Positions 8,922-16,555 of a stretch of DNA of 64,000 bases are shown here, piece by piece (position 1 is the first letter of the stretch; each line of letters opens with the position of its first letter). A program made the position numbers and the translations under genes. This stretch comes from an uncultured Desulfomicrobiaceae bacterium (GTDB lineage Bacteria; Desulfobacterota; Desulfovibrionia; Desulfovibrionales; Desulfomicrobiaceae): contig CALKRN010000009.1 of NCBI GenBank assembly GCA_937989665.1, positions 26,565-90,564 on the forward strand, given 5' to 3'. The notes beneath the pieces were generated by a model that worked only from the letters and a program-made list of their open reading frames with translations, had not been told where the DNA came from and did no database searches.

Positions 8922-9164
8922 ATGCTCATTTTAGCGCGCAAAGTGGGCGAGAGCCTCATCCTCGGCGACGACATCCGCATTACCGTCCTCGGGGTGCGCG
9001 GGCAGCAGGTGCGCCTTGGTCTGGAAGTGCCGGCAGACGTGCCGGTGTTGCGGGAGGAAATCTATCTCAGGGTACGGGCGGCCAACGAGGCAGCCTTGGA
9101 GAGTGACGAGCACGATCTTATGACGGCGGCATCCTTATGGCAGAACGAACCAAACGCATCGTAA
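8922..9164 (+). CDS. csrA: Carbon storage / translational regulator CsrA
   Basis: 80 residues. CsrA is a homodimeric RNA-binding protein that blocks ribosome access at GGA motifs; in many flagellates it represses flagellin translation. The N-terminus is canonical ([20 protein letters not shown]) and the RNA-contact stretch [11 protein letters not shown] is present. A C-terminal extension beyond residue about 60 is longer than in E. coli but common in this group. AGGAGAAGG precedes the ATG. It overlaps the fliW start by 28 nt; FliW is the protein antagonist of CsrA, so the pair is a regulatory module inside the hook-filament operon. Confidence 0.96.
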   Translation: MLILARKVGESLILGDDIRITVLGVRGQQVRLGLEVPADVPVLREEIYLRVRAANEAALESDEHDLMTAASLWQNEPNAS

Positions 9165-9607
9165 CATCTCGTGTGGGCACTGTAGCCGTGGACCCGACCT
9201 CGGTCCTCATCTTTCCCCATGGGCTCATTGGCTTCGAGCGCTTGCGGGAGTTTGTGCTCGTGGACTTTAAGCCGGGCACACCGTTTCGCTATCTCCAGAG
9301 CATGGAGCGGCCCGAGGTTGGCTTTCTCGTCGCCGACCCCTTCGCCTTTCTCAAAGAATACCGCATCCACGTGGGCAGGGCAGAGGAGCGGATCCTCAAG
9401 GTGCGTTCGGTACGGGAGGTGGCCGTGCTGGTGCTTGTCACGGTCCCTAAAGGCCGGCCCGAAGAGAGTACCTTGAATCTGCTCGGGCCTATTTGCCTCA
9501 ATGTGCGGGAGCGCATTGGCCTGCAGGTTCCGCAGGCCGGCATGGAGCCGGCCCGGGTACTCTTGCGGGAATGCGGAGCGGAGCGGCGCGTCGCGTTAGC
9601 GGATTAG
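9137..9607 (+). CDS. fliW: Flagellar assembly factor FliW
   Basis: 156 residues. FliW binds either flagellin or CsrA: when flagellin is exported, freed FliW sequesters CsrA and flagellin translation starts. Family blocks visible are [39 protein letters not shown] and [19 protein letters not shown]. The start lies inside csrA and has no strong ribosome site, which suggests coupling. Its last 4 nt overlap the last 4 nt of flgM on the other strand, so the two flagellar regulatory transcripts converge with no terminator between. Confidence 0.95.
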   Translation: MAERTKRIVTSRVGTVAVDPTSVLIFPHGLIGFERLREFVLVDFKPGTPFRYLQSMERPEVGFLVADPFAFLKEYRIHVGRAEERILKVRSVREVAVLVLVTVPKGRPEESTLNLLGPICLNVRERIGLQVPQAGMEPARVLLRECGAERRVALAD

Positions 9608-9906
9608 CCCCAGAGGTCGAGGTCGTGGCGCACAAGGGCTGTGGCAATATCCCGATGGGAGGGAGAATAGGTGCCAGCAGCCATCTGGGCTTTGAGGTCT
9701 GCTACCTTGTCGGCACGCACGCCGTCGCTGCTACTTGCAGCGGCCAGGATAGCCGCTTGGCGCCGACCTTCTTCCGACAGGGAGACACGATCGGTTTCTG
9801 GGCCGTGCTGGACTTTGCTCCGTGCCGCTTCCGGGAGGTCGGTTTCGGTGCTCAAACGATGGGCTTCATAGCCAGCCAAGGGATTGCCAATGGAGGTAAT
9901 TGCCAT
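9604..9906 (-). CDS. flgM: Anti-sigma-28 factor FlgM
   Basis: 100 residues. FlgM holds FliA (sigma-28) inactive until it is exported through the finished hook. The N-terminal half is low-complexity and likely disordered. The C-terminal half has the sigma-binding block, DRVSLSEEGRR followed by VRADKVADLKAQMAAGTY and ATALVRHDL. ATG at 9906 follows AGGAGG. It lies 9 nt after a conserved hypothetical gene and shares that gene's sigma-28 promoter, so FlgM is made under the sigma factor it inhibits, a known feedback arrangement. Confidence 0.92.
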   Translation of the reverse strand: MAITSIGNPLAGYEAHRLSTETDLPEAARSKVQHGPETDRVSLSEEGRRQAAILAAASSSDGVRADKVADLKAQMAAGTYSPSHRDIATALVRHDLDLWG

Positions 9907-9915
9907 GGGGGCCTC

Positions 9916-10335
9916 CTAGAGCATCGTGGCATCCACCTTTTCGTAGGTGATTTGCCACAGACGCTGTATGAAGTGGTCTTTTTCGCCGTTTGTTACTGCA
10001 CGTGGTGTGCCACTTTCGTCTTTGCGGAGGATCTCGAGGTCTTCGCCGTCAGGAGGATACCGAAAGACGAGTCCTGGACCGAACTCTTTGTCGAGGGTTT
10101 GACGGATTTCCTCCACGATGGGGTTGGTGCTGGTGGAGCCCACGAGGTTATCCACAATCTCGCGTGCCACACGTTCCACGAGCAGGCGGCGTTTGGCCTC
10201 CTGGGAGATGGAGATGCTATCGGCGCTTTCCGTCTGGCGCATGAACCGTTGCAGCCGCGAGATCCGTCGGCCGGTATCCAGCTGCTGGTCGTAGGTGCGC
10301 AGAACGGTTTTGACGAGAAAGGGGCTAATGGTCAC
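9916..10335 (-). CDS. Hypothetical protein in a sigma-28-controlled unit with flgM
   Basis: 139 residues, start GTG at 10335 with AAGGAG 7 nt upstream; the neighbouring ATG is out of frame and stops at once. It is soluble, charged and mostly helical, with no signal peptide or membrane segment. It has a basic N-terminal helix (RRISRLQRFMRQTESADSIS) and a region reading TSTNPIVEEIRQTLDKEFGP. I do not recognise a named family. The sigma-28 promoter 25 nt upstream and flgM 9 nt downstream point to a late flagellar role, such as a chaperone or regulator; that is inference from context only. Confidence 0.82.
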   Translation of the reverse strand: MTISPFLVKTVLRTYDQQLDTGRRISRLQRFMRQTESADSISISQEAKRRLLVERVAREIVDNLVGSTSTNPIVEEIRQTLDKEFGPGLVFRYPPDGEDLEILRKDESGTPRAVTNGEKDHFIQRLWQITYEKVDATML

Positions 10336-10359
10336 GGCATGGCTCCTTCTTGTCTCGCC

Positions 10360-10386
10360 GTATCGGCAGGTTGGAGCAAAACTTTA
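10360..10386 (-). promoter_or_regulatory. Sigma-28 (FliA) promoter for the hypothetical-flgM unit
   Basis: On the minus strand TAAAGTTT (10386-10379) is followed by an 11-nt spacer and GCCGATAC (10367-10360). This matches the FliA consensus TAAAGTTT-N11-GCCGATAA at 15 of 16 positions. The -10 element ends 24 nt before the GTG start of the first gene. Confidence 0.88.
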
Positions 10387-10535
10387 GCTCCCATCCCCAA
10401 AAAAACAAGTGTCCCGGGTCGGAAGGGCTTTTGGCCAAGGTAGTTGGAGTGGAGGGCTGCCCGCCGAGTGGTGTGTCGAAGACCATGGACCATGCCGTAG
10501 TGGTCTTTGGCCCGGAGAACGCACCAGTCCACGAG

Positions 10536-10593
10536 CCCGCGGCTTGAGGACGCAAGGCCCTGGACCTCAGGCCGCGGGTGCGCGTTGTTTTTT
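10536..10593 (+). terminator. Terminator-like inverted repeat, plus-strand orientation
   Basis: Arms CCCGCGGCTTGAGG (10536-10549) and CCTCAGGCCGCGGG (10565-10578) pair over 14 positions with one G-U. A GTTGTTTTTT tract follows after about 8 nt. The T-tract is only on the plus strand, yet no plus-strand gene is recognised between fliW and here, so its role is unclear. Confidence 0.4.
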
Positions 10594-10667
10594 CCCTACG
10601 AGCCTTCCCTCGTCGGCGATCCAGAGCTCTTGGGGCAGGGCATCGCCGGAGAAAAAAGACCGACATG

Positions 10668-11804
10668 CTATCCCGCAAGTCGCGTGCGGATCTCGTGGTG
10701 GTGGACCACAATGCGCGAGACGTAGGTGACGGTTTCCTCGATGACGGGCAGGCGGCCATAGCGGGCGTAGATGGCGGCATCGGTGTCTGTTGTGCCAAGG
10801 CCGGCGTTGTAGCCTGCCGTGGCGGCGAGGATATTGCCGCCGCGGGCGCGCAGGTGGCGGGCCATCATGCGTACCATGGCGGGCACAGCAAAGCGCGGCA
10901 GGGTGCGTTGGTCGAAGTCGGCGAGAAAGGCGTCGTCTTCGGGATTACCAAGTACGCGGCCTTCGAAATTGGCTTCGAGATAGGCGCGGAAGTTGCGTGT
11001 GGCGGTGGCGGCTTCGCTTTGGAGCTGCTCTTGGCGTTTCCAGAGGTCAGTCCAGGTCTTGGCTTTGCCCGTGGCGTCGCCCCCGCTGAGCACGAGAGCG
11101 GTGAGTTCGCGCAAGGCTCGTTCGGGTCGGGCAAAGAGTTCGGGGTGGGCGCGGCGGTGCTGGCGGGCCTCGGCGCGCATGGTCTCGGCGCGCACGGCCT
11201 CCCCCTGCCATTGGATCTCGCGCAGGCCATCGACACGGCGGGGGGCGTCGGCGCAGATCATGCCATACTCCTTGGCGGTGGTGCGGATAAATTGGCACAT
11301 GCCCACAGCCAGGGAGGAGGAGATGGCAAATTCGAAGAAGAAGGATTCGGCGAGGATTTGGCCCATGAGCCAGGCAGGGTCCACAGGATAGACCTGAGCC
11401 TGGGCAAGGACAGCTGGTACCATGGCCTCGGCAGCGAGTCGGATGCGAAAGAGGAGGTCGATTTGGGAGAGGGGGCGCTTCCAGAGTGGGAGGTTGCCGG
11501 AGCCATAGGCCGCGGCCACAAAGGAGTAGGTCGCTTGGGTCAGGCGTTCTGGGTAGCCTGGGGCTTGGATTTCGGCGAGCAGGGCCTCGGGGTTGGGGCT
11601 TTGGATGATGCGGATGGCCGTGGATGGCGCGGGGAAAGGCAGAGCGGCCTCGGGAAAAAGCGCGGTGGCATTGTCCGCCTCGTCTCGTTCTCCTGATGGC
11701 GCAGGGTCCAGGGGCTCGCCGGTGGAGACGGTGGCGCAGGCCGTGGAGAGGTAGGGGAGGATGGCGGCAGCTACCATGGTTTTGAGGGAATCCCGTCGGT
11801 TCAT
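10668..11804 (-). CDS. Lytic transglycosylase, SLT domain, exported
   Basis: 378 residues. Cleaves the glycan strands of peptidoglycan, with formation of 1,6-anhydro-muropeptides. The N-terminus has a twin-arginine-like motif (NRRDSLK) and a hydrophobic stretch ending LPYLSTAC, so it is probably an exported lipoprotein, although the lipobox is imperfect. SLT features are the catalytic-Glu region QILAESFFFEFAISSSLAVG, MCQFI, and the GYNAG motif (TAGYNAGLGT) followed by TVTYVSRI. It is the last gene of a three-gene unit with overlapping starts and stops. Because FlgJ here lacks a muramidase domain and this gene adjoins the flagellar cluster, a role in rod penetration is possible but unproven. 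Confidence 0.85.
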   Translation of the reverse strand: MNRRDSLKTMVAAAILPYLSTACATVSTGEPLDPAPSGERDEADNATALFPEAALPFPAPSTAIRIIQSPNPEALLAEIQAPGYPERLTQATYSFVAAAYGSGNLPLWKRPLSQIDLLFRIRLAAEAMVPAVLAQAQVYPVDPAWLMGQILAESFFFEFAISSSLAVGMCQFIRTTAKEYGMICADAPRRVDGLREIQWQGEAVRAETMRAEARQHRRAHPELFARPERALRELTALVLSGGDATGKAKTWTDLWKRQEQLQSEAATATRNFRAYLEANFEGRVLGNPEDDAFLADFDQRTLPRFAVPAMVRMMARHLRARGGNILAATAGYNAGLGTTDTDAAIYARYGRLPVIEETVTYVSRIVVHHHEIRTRLAG

Positions 11805-12178
11805 GATCGTTCTCCAACAAGGGTCATGCGGGCAATAAGTTTGTCAAAATAGCGGGAATTTTCCTCAGTTAGGAGCGGGCTACGCAGTTTGGCCTTGAGG
11901 ATGCGCACCTCGAGGAGCCGCAGTTGGCGTAGGGCTCGGGCAGGGTCGCTTTCCCGTTCCACGCACTCCAGCAGCGAGCGGATCTCCCGTTGCTCGGCCA
12001 CTTCTGGCGGCACGAAGCCGGCGTTTTTGAGCACCGTATAGGCCATGCGCAACTCAGGGGGCACAAAGGTCTCGTCCTCGAGCGAAAGCGGCTTGCCCGC
12101 CCCCGGCAGGTGGTCGAATTCGCCGCGCTCCTGGGCTTCGCGGATGGCCTTTTCAGCGAGTTCTTCCCAGATAGTCAT
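11801..12178 (-). CDS. DUF1992 (DnaJ-homologue subfamily C member 28-like) protein
   Basis: 125 residues. The N-terminus matches the conserved DUF1992 block: a helix AEKAIREAQERGEFDHLPGA, then GKPL and a region reading PPELRMAYTVLKNAGFVPPE. No signal peptide, so it is cytoplasmic. The biochemical role of the family is not established; the name comes from a eukaryotic DnaJ-like protein that shares the domain, and there is no J domain here. It overlaps the transglycosylase start by 4 nt (ATGA) and its own start overlaps the upstream thioredoxin gene stop by 4 nt, so the three are cotranslated. Confidence 0.87.
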   Translation of the reverse strand: MTIWEELAEKAIREAQERGEFDHLPGAGKPLSLEDETFVPPELRMAYTVLKNAGFVPPEVAEQREIRSLLECVERESDPARALRQLRLLEVRILKAKLRSPLLTEENSRYFDKLIARMTLVGERS

Positions 12179-12639
12179 GGAACAGCAAGGAGGGGGTCGA
12201 TGTGCTGGCGGAAAATGGCATACGTCGTGTCGCCGATGAGATCGGCTCGGATACGCCCACTTTGGTCAAAAATAAAGGTCCGGGGGATTTGCGTCACACC
12301 AAACGACTCGGCGACCCCTCCGGCATCGCGGAAGGCAGGATAAGGAAGGGGGTGATGGGCAAGGAAGCGTGTCATATCATCAGGGTCATAGTCGAGGCTG
12401 ATGCTGATGATCTCCACTCGGCCTGCCGGATAGGCAGCGCGCAGGCGAGCAAGCGTGGGGAGCTCTTTGATGCATGGTCCGCACCAGCTTGCCCAGAAAT
12501 TGAGGACCACCACCTTGCCGCGGTGACTCGCAAGCAGGTGCCGACTCTCCTGGGCAGTGAGTTCGGTGCTCAGGGCCGTGCCAACCCCAACAAGGGTAAG
12601 AAGGACAAACCAGCACAGGAAGCAAGCGGGATGGCGCAT
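12175..12639 (-). CDS. TlpA/ResA-family periplasmic thioredoxin
   Basis: 154 residues with an N-terminal signal or anchor (CFLCWFVLLTLVGVGTALS). The thioredoxin fold shows VVVLNFWASWCGPCIKELPT with the redox pair WCGPC, and the cis-proline loop TQIPRTFIFD. Members act in the periplasm as disulfide reductases, often for cytochrome c maturation. No ccm gene is adjacent, so the partner is not known. It is the first gene of the unit with DUF1992 and the transglycosylase. Confidence 0.9.
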   Translation of the reverse strand: MRHPACFLCWFVLLTLVGVGTALSTELTAQESRHLLASHRGKVVVLNFWASWCGPCIKELPTLARLRAAYPAGRVEIISISLDYDPDDMTRFLAHHPLPYPAFRDAGGVAESFGVTQIPRTFIFDQSGRIRADLIGDTTYAIFRQHIDPLLAVP

Positions 12640-12844
12640 ACGACCTCGGGGGAATGAATCTAGGCTGGTGGGCTTGTACGGAAGGACATCTTCTCCGGCA
12701 AGGGGCAGACTTCTCTTGGGTTGGAATACACAGGATGCAAAGCAAGAGGACCGAGTTCTTCTTTGCGGTCAGGGCGACAGCAGGGCCTTCTTTGTCACAC
12801 CACAGGCTTACTGATGCGTCATGTGGTTATGAATAGAGCGTCGC

Positions 12845-12873
12845 TTTACTTTTTATTTCGTCATGACTAGATA
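12845..12873 (+). promoter_or_regulatory. Weak candidate sigma-70 promoter for dksA
   Basis: TTTACT (12845-12850), a 17-nt spacer and TAGATA (12868-12873), in an AT-rich leader 36 nt before the dksA start. Each hexamer matches only 3-4 of 6 consensus positions. Confidence 0.3.
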
Positions 12874-12908
12874 GAGACTCCTTATTAGTTTTCCTGAGGA
12901 GGCCAGCC

Positions 12909-13271
12909 ATGGAAGCAAAAGATTTGGAATACTTCCGCCAGCTCTTGACAGAGATGCTCGAGGATATCCAGAGGCAGGGCGAGGCGACAATCGAAGATAT
13001 GTCCGAAAGTTTGGAGTATTATGCCGACCCGGCGGATCGGGCATCGCTGGAGTCGGATCGCTCCTTCACCTTGCGGCTGCGCGACCGGGACCGCAAATTG
13101 GTGAAAAAGATCCGCGAAGCCTTGACCCGCATCGAGGACGGGACCTTTGGGATCTGCGAGATGTGCGGGGATGAGATCAGCATCGCCCGGCTCAAGGCCC
13201 GTCCCGTGACCACCCTGTGTATTGAGTGCAAGAGCCGCCAAGAAGAAGAAGAACGCCTGCGCGGCGAGTAA
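12909..13271 (+). CDS. dksA: RNA polymerase-binding transcription factor DksA
   Basis: 120 residues. DksA enters the secondary channel of RNA polymerase and, with ppGpp, adjusts rRNA and amino-acid promoters. The N-terminal coiled coil starts KDLEYFRQLLTEMLEDI. The C-terminal zinc finger has all four cysteines: C-E-M-C, then 17 residues, then C-I-E-C. The tip residues DPADRASLESDRS lie in the coiled-coil turn. ATG follows GAGGAGG. It is a single-gene transcript, ended by a GNRA-loop hairpin terminator just downstream. Confidence 0.95.
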   Translation: MEAKDLEYFRQLLTEMLEDIQRQGEATIEDMSESLEYYADPADRASLESDRSFTLRLRDRDRKLVKKIREALTRIEDGTFGICEMCGDEISIARLKARPVTTLCIECKSRQEEEERLRGE

Positions 13272-13301
13272 TCGTGTTCCTTATGGGTTGGGGGCAGTAC
13301 G

Positions 13302-13328
13302 GGCGCACGCGTAAGCTGTGCGCCTTTT
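13302..13328 (+). terminator. Rho-independent terminator of dksA
   Basis: GGCGCAC (13302-13308) pairs with GTGCGCC (13318-13324). An inner GC/GC pair closes a GTAA (GNRA) tetraloop, and TTTT follows at 13325-13328. It starts 31 nt after the dksA stop and points in its direction; lpxI converges from the other side. Confidence 0.65.
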
Positions 13329-13344
13329 GCGTTTGGGAGAGCGG

Positions 13345-14223
13345 CTATGGTGTGTAGCCGACAATGGCAATGCCATGGGCATCGGCCTCGCGGATGGCCG
13401 CATCGATCTCGAAAAAAAAGCTTCCCCCGGCCTCCACAGCCAGGCAGCTGGCCTTCGCCTGCGCCATGGCCGTAATGGTCGTAGGGCCCACCGCGGGGAG
13501 GTCCAAGGCCCGGTCTTGATTGGGCTTGGCACGTTTGACGACAACGGCCCCAGGCCCGCCAAGCCCGCCGGCACGAGCGATTGTCGCATCCGTGCCTTCA
13601 ATGGCCTCCACCGCGAGGACGATGCCTTCGCGCACCACGACGCATTGCCCTACATCAAACTGGCCGAGGGCGGCCGCAACCTCCCACCCGAGGGCAATAT
13701 CGGCCTGTTGCTGGGGGGTTGGTTGGGTGCGGGTCAGTATCCCGGCGGGGGTGAGAAGCTGGGGGAGGAAGTGGTCCGCGCCGATGACCTGCCAGCCTTC
13801 GGCCTCGAGTTCCTGGCGTACGGCCCGGAGGAGGGCGTCATCGCCGCGCTGGCGCAGGGTAAGAAGGAGGCGCGCTGCGCGCAGGTCCGGTACGAGGGAC
13901 AAGGCCCGCGGTTTGCTGATGGGGCCGGCCAGGACAACGTGGGTAACCTTGTGGTTATGGAAAAAGGCAATAAGGCTTCCAAGCTGGCCAAGGCGGAGCC
14001 AGGTAAAGGCATCGCAGAGTTGGGGAAGGTCAGGGGCGGTATCTGGGGCAAAACCCACGCCCACTACCCGCCAGCCATGGGCTCGGGCAGCCGTGGCCAC
14101 CGCGTGGGGAAAGCGGCTGCCGCCAGCAATAAGCCCAAGGGTGGACCCGCTTCGGAGTGGTCTTTTTTTTGCTGCTTCCGGCAAGCAGCTGTCTTCAGCA
14201 CTAGGGCCAAGGGCGGATGCCAT
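13345..14223 (-). CDS. lpxI: UDP-2,3-diacylglucosamine pyrophosphatase LpxI
   Basis: 292 residues. LpxI hydrolyses UDP-2,3-diacylglucosamine to lipid X in lipid A synthesis, and replaces LpxH in many non-gamma proteobacteria. Family features are the N-terminal GLIAGGSRFPHAVA, THVVLAGPISKP, GDDALLRAVRQELEAEGW and the C-terminal GPTTITAMAQA. The ATG at 14223 lies just after the lpxA stop; it has no strong ribosome site, so the first 30 residues before GLIAGG are less certain. Last gene of the lysS-to-lpxI block. Confidence 0.9.
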   Translation of the reverse strand: MASALGPSAEDSCLPEAAKKRPLRSGSTLGLIAGGSRFPHAVATAARAHGWRVVGVGFAPDTAPDLPQLCDAFTWLRLGQLGSLIAFFHNHKVTHVVLAGPISKPRALSLVPDLRAARLLLTLRQRGDDALLRAVRQELEAEGWQVIGADHFLPQLLTPAGILTRTQPTPQQQADIALGWEVAAALGQFDVGQCVVVREGIVLAVEAIEGTDATIARAGGLGGPGAVVVKRAKPNQDRALDLPAVGPTTITAMAQAKASCLAVEAGGSFFFEIDAAIREADAHGIAIVGYTP

Positions 14224-14240
14224 GGGGTAAGGAAGGCGGG

Positions 14241-15032
14241 TTAGAGCCGCTCCGGCGTGATGGTGCCGCGGGTGCTTTCCCGCAGGAAGCGCAAGAGTTC
14301 CATGACTGGGGCGATGTGGCCAAATTCGGTCTCCACCTGCTGCAGGGCCTCGGTGCGTTCTTTGTGAGACCGCCACAGGATGCGGTAGGCGGCCTTAAGG
14401 GCGGTGATTTCTTCGGCGCTGAATCCATGGCGCCGCAGGCCCACGAGATTAAGGCCATGGAGGGTGGCCCGCTCGCCAACGGCGAGCATGAATGGGGGGA
14501 CGTCTTGGGCTACGCCGCTTTTGCCGCCAATAAAGGCGTAGTCGCCGATGCGGACAAATTGGTGGGCGGCGGATAGACCACCCATGACCGCGTAGTTGCC
14601 GACAACGACATGACCAGCCAACGTTGCCGCATTGGAGAAGACGTTATTATCGCCCACTTGGCAGTCGTGGGCGATGTGGGCATAGGCCATGATGAGGTTG
14701 CCAGAGCCGATGCGCGTTACTCCGCCGCCGCCTTCTGTGCCGCGGTGGATGGTGGAGAACTCCCGGATACGGTTATGATCCCCGATGACGAGCGTTGTCT
14801 TTTCGCCGCGGAACTTGAGGTCTTGGGGCTCGCCGCCGACACAGGCCATGGAATGGATGTGGTTGTCCGCGCCGAGGGTCGTGTAGCGTTTGATTTGGGC
14901 TGCGGCGTCCACGCGACAGCGGTCGCCGAGGACGACATCTTCTTCAATGATGGCATAGGGGCCAACCGAGACGTCTTCACCCAACAGGGCGTTCGGGTGG
15001 ACGATGGCCGTAGGGTGGATGGTGACAGGCAT
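14241..15032 (-). CDS. lpxA: UDP-N-acetylglucosamine acyltransferase LpxA
   Basis: 263 residues, the normal length. It transfers a 3-hydroxyacyl chain from acyl-ACP to UDP-GlcNAc, the first step of lipid A synthesis. A left-handed beta helix of hexapeptide repeats fills the N-terminal two thirds (IHPTAIVHPNALLGEDVSVG and so on). The catalytic-His region reads YAHIAHDCQVGDNN, and the substrate loop reads GLNLVGLRRHGFS. It starts immediately after the fabZ stop and is followed by lpxI. Confidence 0.97.
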   Translation of the reverse strand: MPVTIHPTAIVHPNALLGEDVSVGPYAIIEEDVVLGDRCRVDAAAQIKRYTTLGADNHIHSMACVGGEPQDLKFRGEKTTLVIGDHNRIREFSTIHRGTEGGGGVTRIGSGNLIMAYAHIAHDCQVGDNNVFSNAATLAGHVVVGNYAVMGGLSAAHQFVRIGDYAFIGGKSGVAQDVPPFMLAVGERATLHGLNLVGLRRHGFSAEEITALKAAYRILWRSHKERTEALQQVETEFGHIAPVMELLRFLRESTRGTITPERL

Positions 15033-15500
15033 CTAGTCCTCCCGTGGGGCGATGGTGGCGGTCAGGATGGCCTCGGCAGCGACACGCTCATCCACATGGG
15101 CTTCGGCTTCAAACTTCCACAGCCCCAGCTTGTGCTTCAGATAGCGCACGTGGAGATGGAGTTGGTCGCCGGGGAAGACGGGCCGGCGGAAGCGCACTTT
15201 TTCCATCCCGCTGAAAAGAAAGAGCTTCCCGGAAGTATCTTCTTCCGGCAGGCTCGCAATGACGAGGATTCCGCCGGCCTGGGCCATGGCCTCGAGGATG
15301 AGGACCCCGGGCATGACGGGATAGGCTGGAAAATGCCCCTGGAAAAAAGGTTCATTGATGGAGACGCTTTTGATGGCGTGGATGCGCACCATGGGCTCCA
15401 TGTGGAGGACCCGGTCCACGAGAAGGAACGGATAGCGATGGGGAAGCAGGTCGAGAATGTGGCGGCTGACGATCTCGCCGCGCTCTGGTCGGGTCTTCAT
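15033..15500 (-). CDS. fabZ: 3-hydroxyacyl-ACP dehydratase FabZ
   Basis: 155 residues. Dehydrates 3-hydroxyacyl-ACP in fatty acid elongation and competes with LpxA and LpxD for the same acyl-ACP pool, hence the shared operon. Hotdog signature: HRYPFLLVDRV, then GHFPAYPVMPGVLILEAMAQ, with the catalytic His and Glu inside these blocks. It overlaps the lpxD stop by 4 nt and abuts lpxA. Confidence 0.97.
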   Translation of the reverse strand: MKTRPERGEIVSRHILDLLPHRYPFLLVDRVLHMEPMVRIHAIKSVSINEPFFQGHFPAYPVMPGVLILEAMAQAGGILVIASLPEEDTSGKLFLFSGMEKVRFRRPVFPGDQLHLHVRYLKHKLGLWKFEAEAHVDERVAAEAILTATIAPRED

Positions 15501-16543
15501 GTGGTTCTATCCTCCTTGGAGTCGAGCTGGAGGGCTTGGCGTAGAGCGGCCACGTCTTTTTCCAGTCGGGCAAGGCGTCGGCGCCATTCGGGGAGCTTGG
15601 GGATAGTCTGGGAGACCCGCAGGAAGGTGGCGTGGGGCATGACCGGGATGCCGCTCATATCCTGTCCCGGCGGGACGTCCTGGCCAACCCCGGACTTGGC
15701 ACCGATGCGGCAACCATCACCGAGATGGATATGCCCGGCTACACCGACTTGACCGGCCAAGATCACCCCGTTGCCCAGGGTCGTGGAGCCGGCAATCCCC
15801 ACCTGGGCGACGATCATGCACTGGCGTCCCACCTGAACGTTGTGGCCAATTTGCACCAAGTTGTCGATTTTGGTGCCTTGTCCAATGCGGGTCTCTTCGA
15901 GGGCGGCGCGGTCGATGGTACAGTTGGCACCGATTTCCACGTCATCCTCCACCACCACCCGGCCAATTTGCGGGAATTTGACGATGCCGGTGGCTGATGG
16001 GGCAAAGCCAAATCCATCGCTGCCGAGCACCGCTCCGGCATGGATCGTGACCCGATTGCCAAGCACGGTGCCAGCCATGAGAACGACATGAGGATAGAGG
16101 CAGCAGCCTGTCCCAAGCTGGCAGTCTTCGCCAATGTACACGCCAGGAAACAGCACACATTGCGGCCCGATGATGGACCGAGGACCAACGACAACAAAGG
16201 GGTACAGGGTGGCCGAGGGGTCCACCTGAGCCGAGGGGTCCACCTGGGCGAGAGGACTGATGCCAGACAGCCATCCTTGGGGGCGGGCGAAAAAGCGCAC
16301 CGCCTGGGCGAAGTCGAGGTATGGTTCGGGACTGAGTATGGCCGGGCGGTTGTGGGGCGCGAATTCGGCGCGGACCACCACTGCCCCAGCACGCGTTGTG
16401 GCAAGCTGGGGCGCATACTTTGGGTTGGCGAGAAAGGAGAGGTCCGAGGGGCTGGCATCCGCCAGGGTGGCGACCCCTGTAATCTCCACATCCTCGCCGA
16501 CCATGGGGCGGCCTAAGGCCTGCGCCAAGTGGGATAGACGCAT
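15497..16543 (-). CDS. lpxD: UDP-3-O-acylglucosamine N-acyltransferase LpxD
   Basis: 348 residues. N-acylates UDP-3-O-acylglucosamine in lipid A synthesis. The N-terminal uridine-binding domain (about 1-100, SDLSFLANPKYAPQL) is followed by a long hexapeptide-repeat beta helix with the catalytic His in VQIGHNVQVG, and a short C-terminal helix. Residues around 98-110 contain a duplicated A-Q-V-D-P-S, caused by an 18-bp tandem duplication at 16215-16250. It lies between skp (12 nt gap) and fabZ (4 nt overlap). Confidence 0.97.
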   Translation of the reverse strand: MRLSHLAQALGRPMVGEDVEITGVATLADASPSDLSFLANPKYAPQLATTRAGAVVVRAEFAPHNRPAILSPEPYLDFAQAVRFFARPQGWLSGISPLAQVDPSAQVDPSATLYPFVVVGPRSIIGPQCVLFPGVYIGEDCQLGTGCCLYPHVVLMAGTVLGNRVTIHAGAVLGSDGFGFAPSATGIVKFPQIGRVVVEDDVEIGANCTIDRAALEETRIGQGTKIDNLVQIGHNVQVGRQCMIVAQVGIAGSTTLGNGVILAGQVGVAGHIHLGDGCRIGAKSGVGQDVPPGQDMSGIPVMPHATFLRVSQTIPKLPEWRRRLARLEKDVAALRQALQLDSKEDRTT

Positions 16544-16555
16544 CGACGTCCTGCC

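Larger units (their letters stand above)
10336..10667. other. Intergenic region with sigma-28 promoter and a large inverted repeat
   Basis: About 330 bases. It holds the sigma-28 promoter (10360-10386) and a 14-bp inverted repeat (10536-10549 with 10565-10578, one wobble pair) followed on the plus strand by a T-run at 10588-10593. No gene is convincingly coding here. A 66-codon minus-strand frame (10332-10532) crosses the promoter and is listed among rejected items. Confidence 0.5.

Noticed and set aside
10332..10532. Small minus-strand frame of 66 codons upstream of the hypothetical-flgM unit
   Set aside because: It contains the sigma-28 promoter and would not be on the mRNA that starts there; no clear start site or family.
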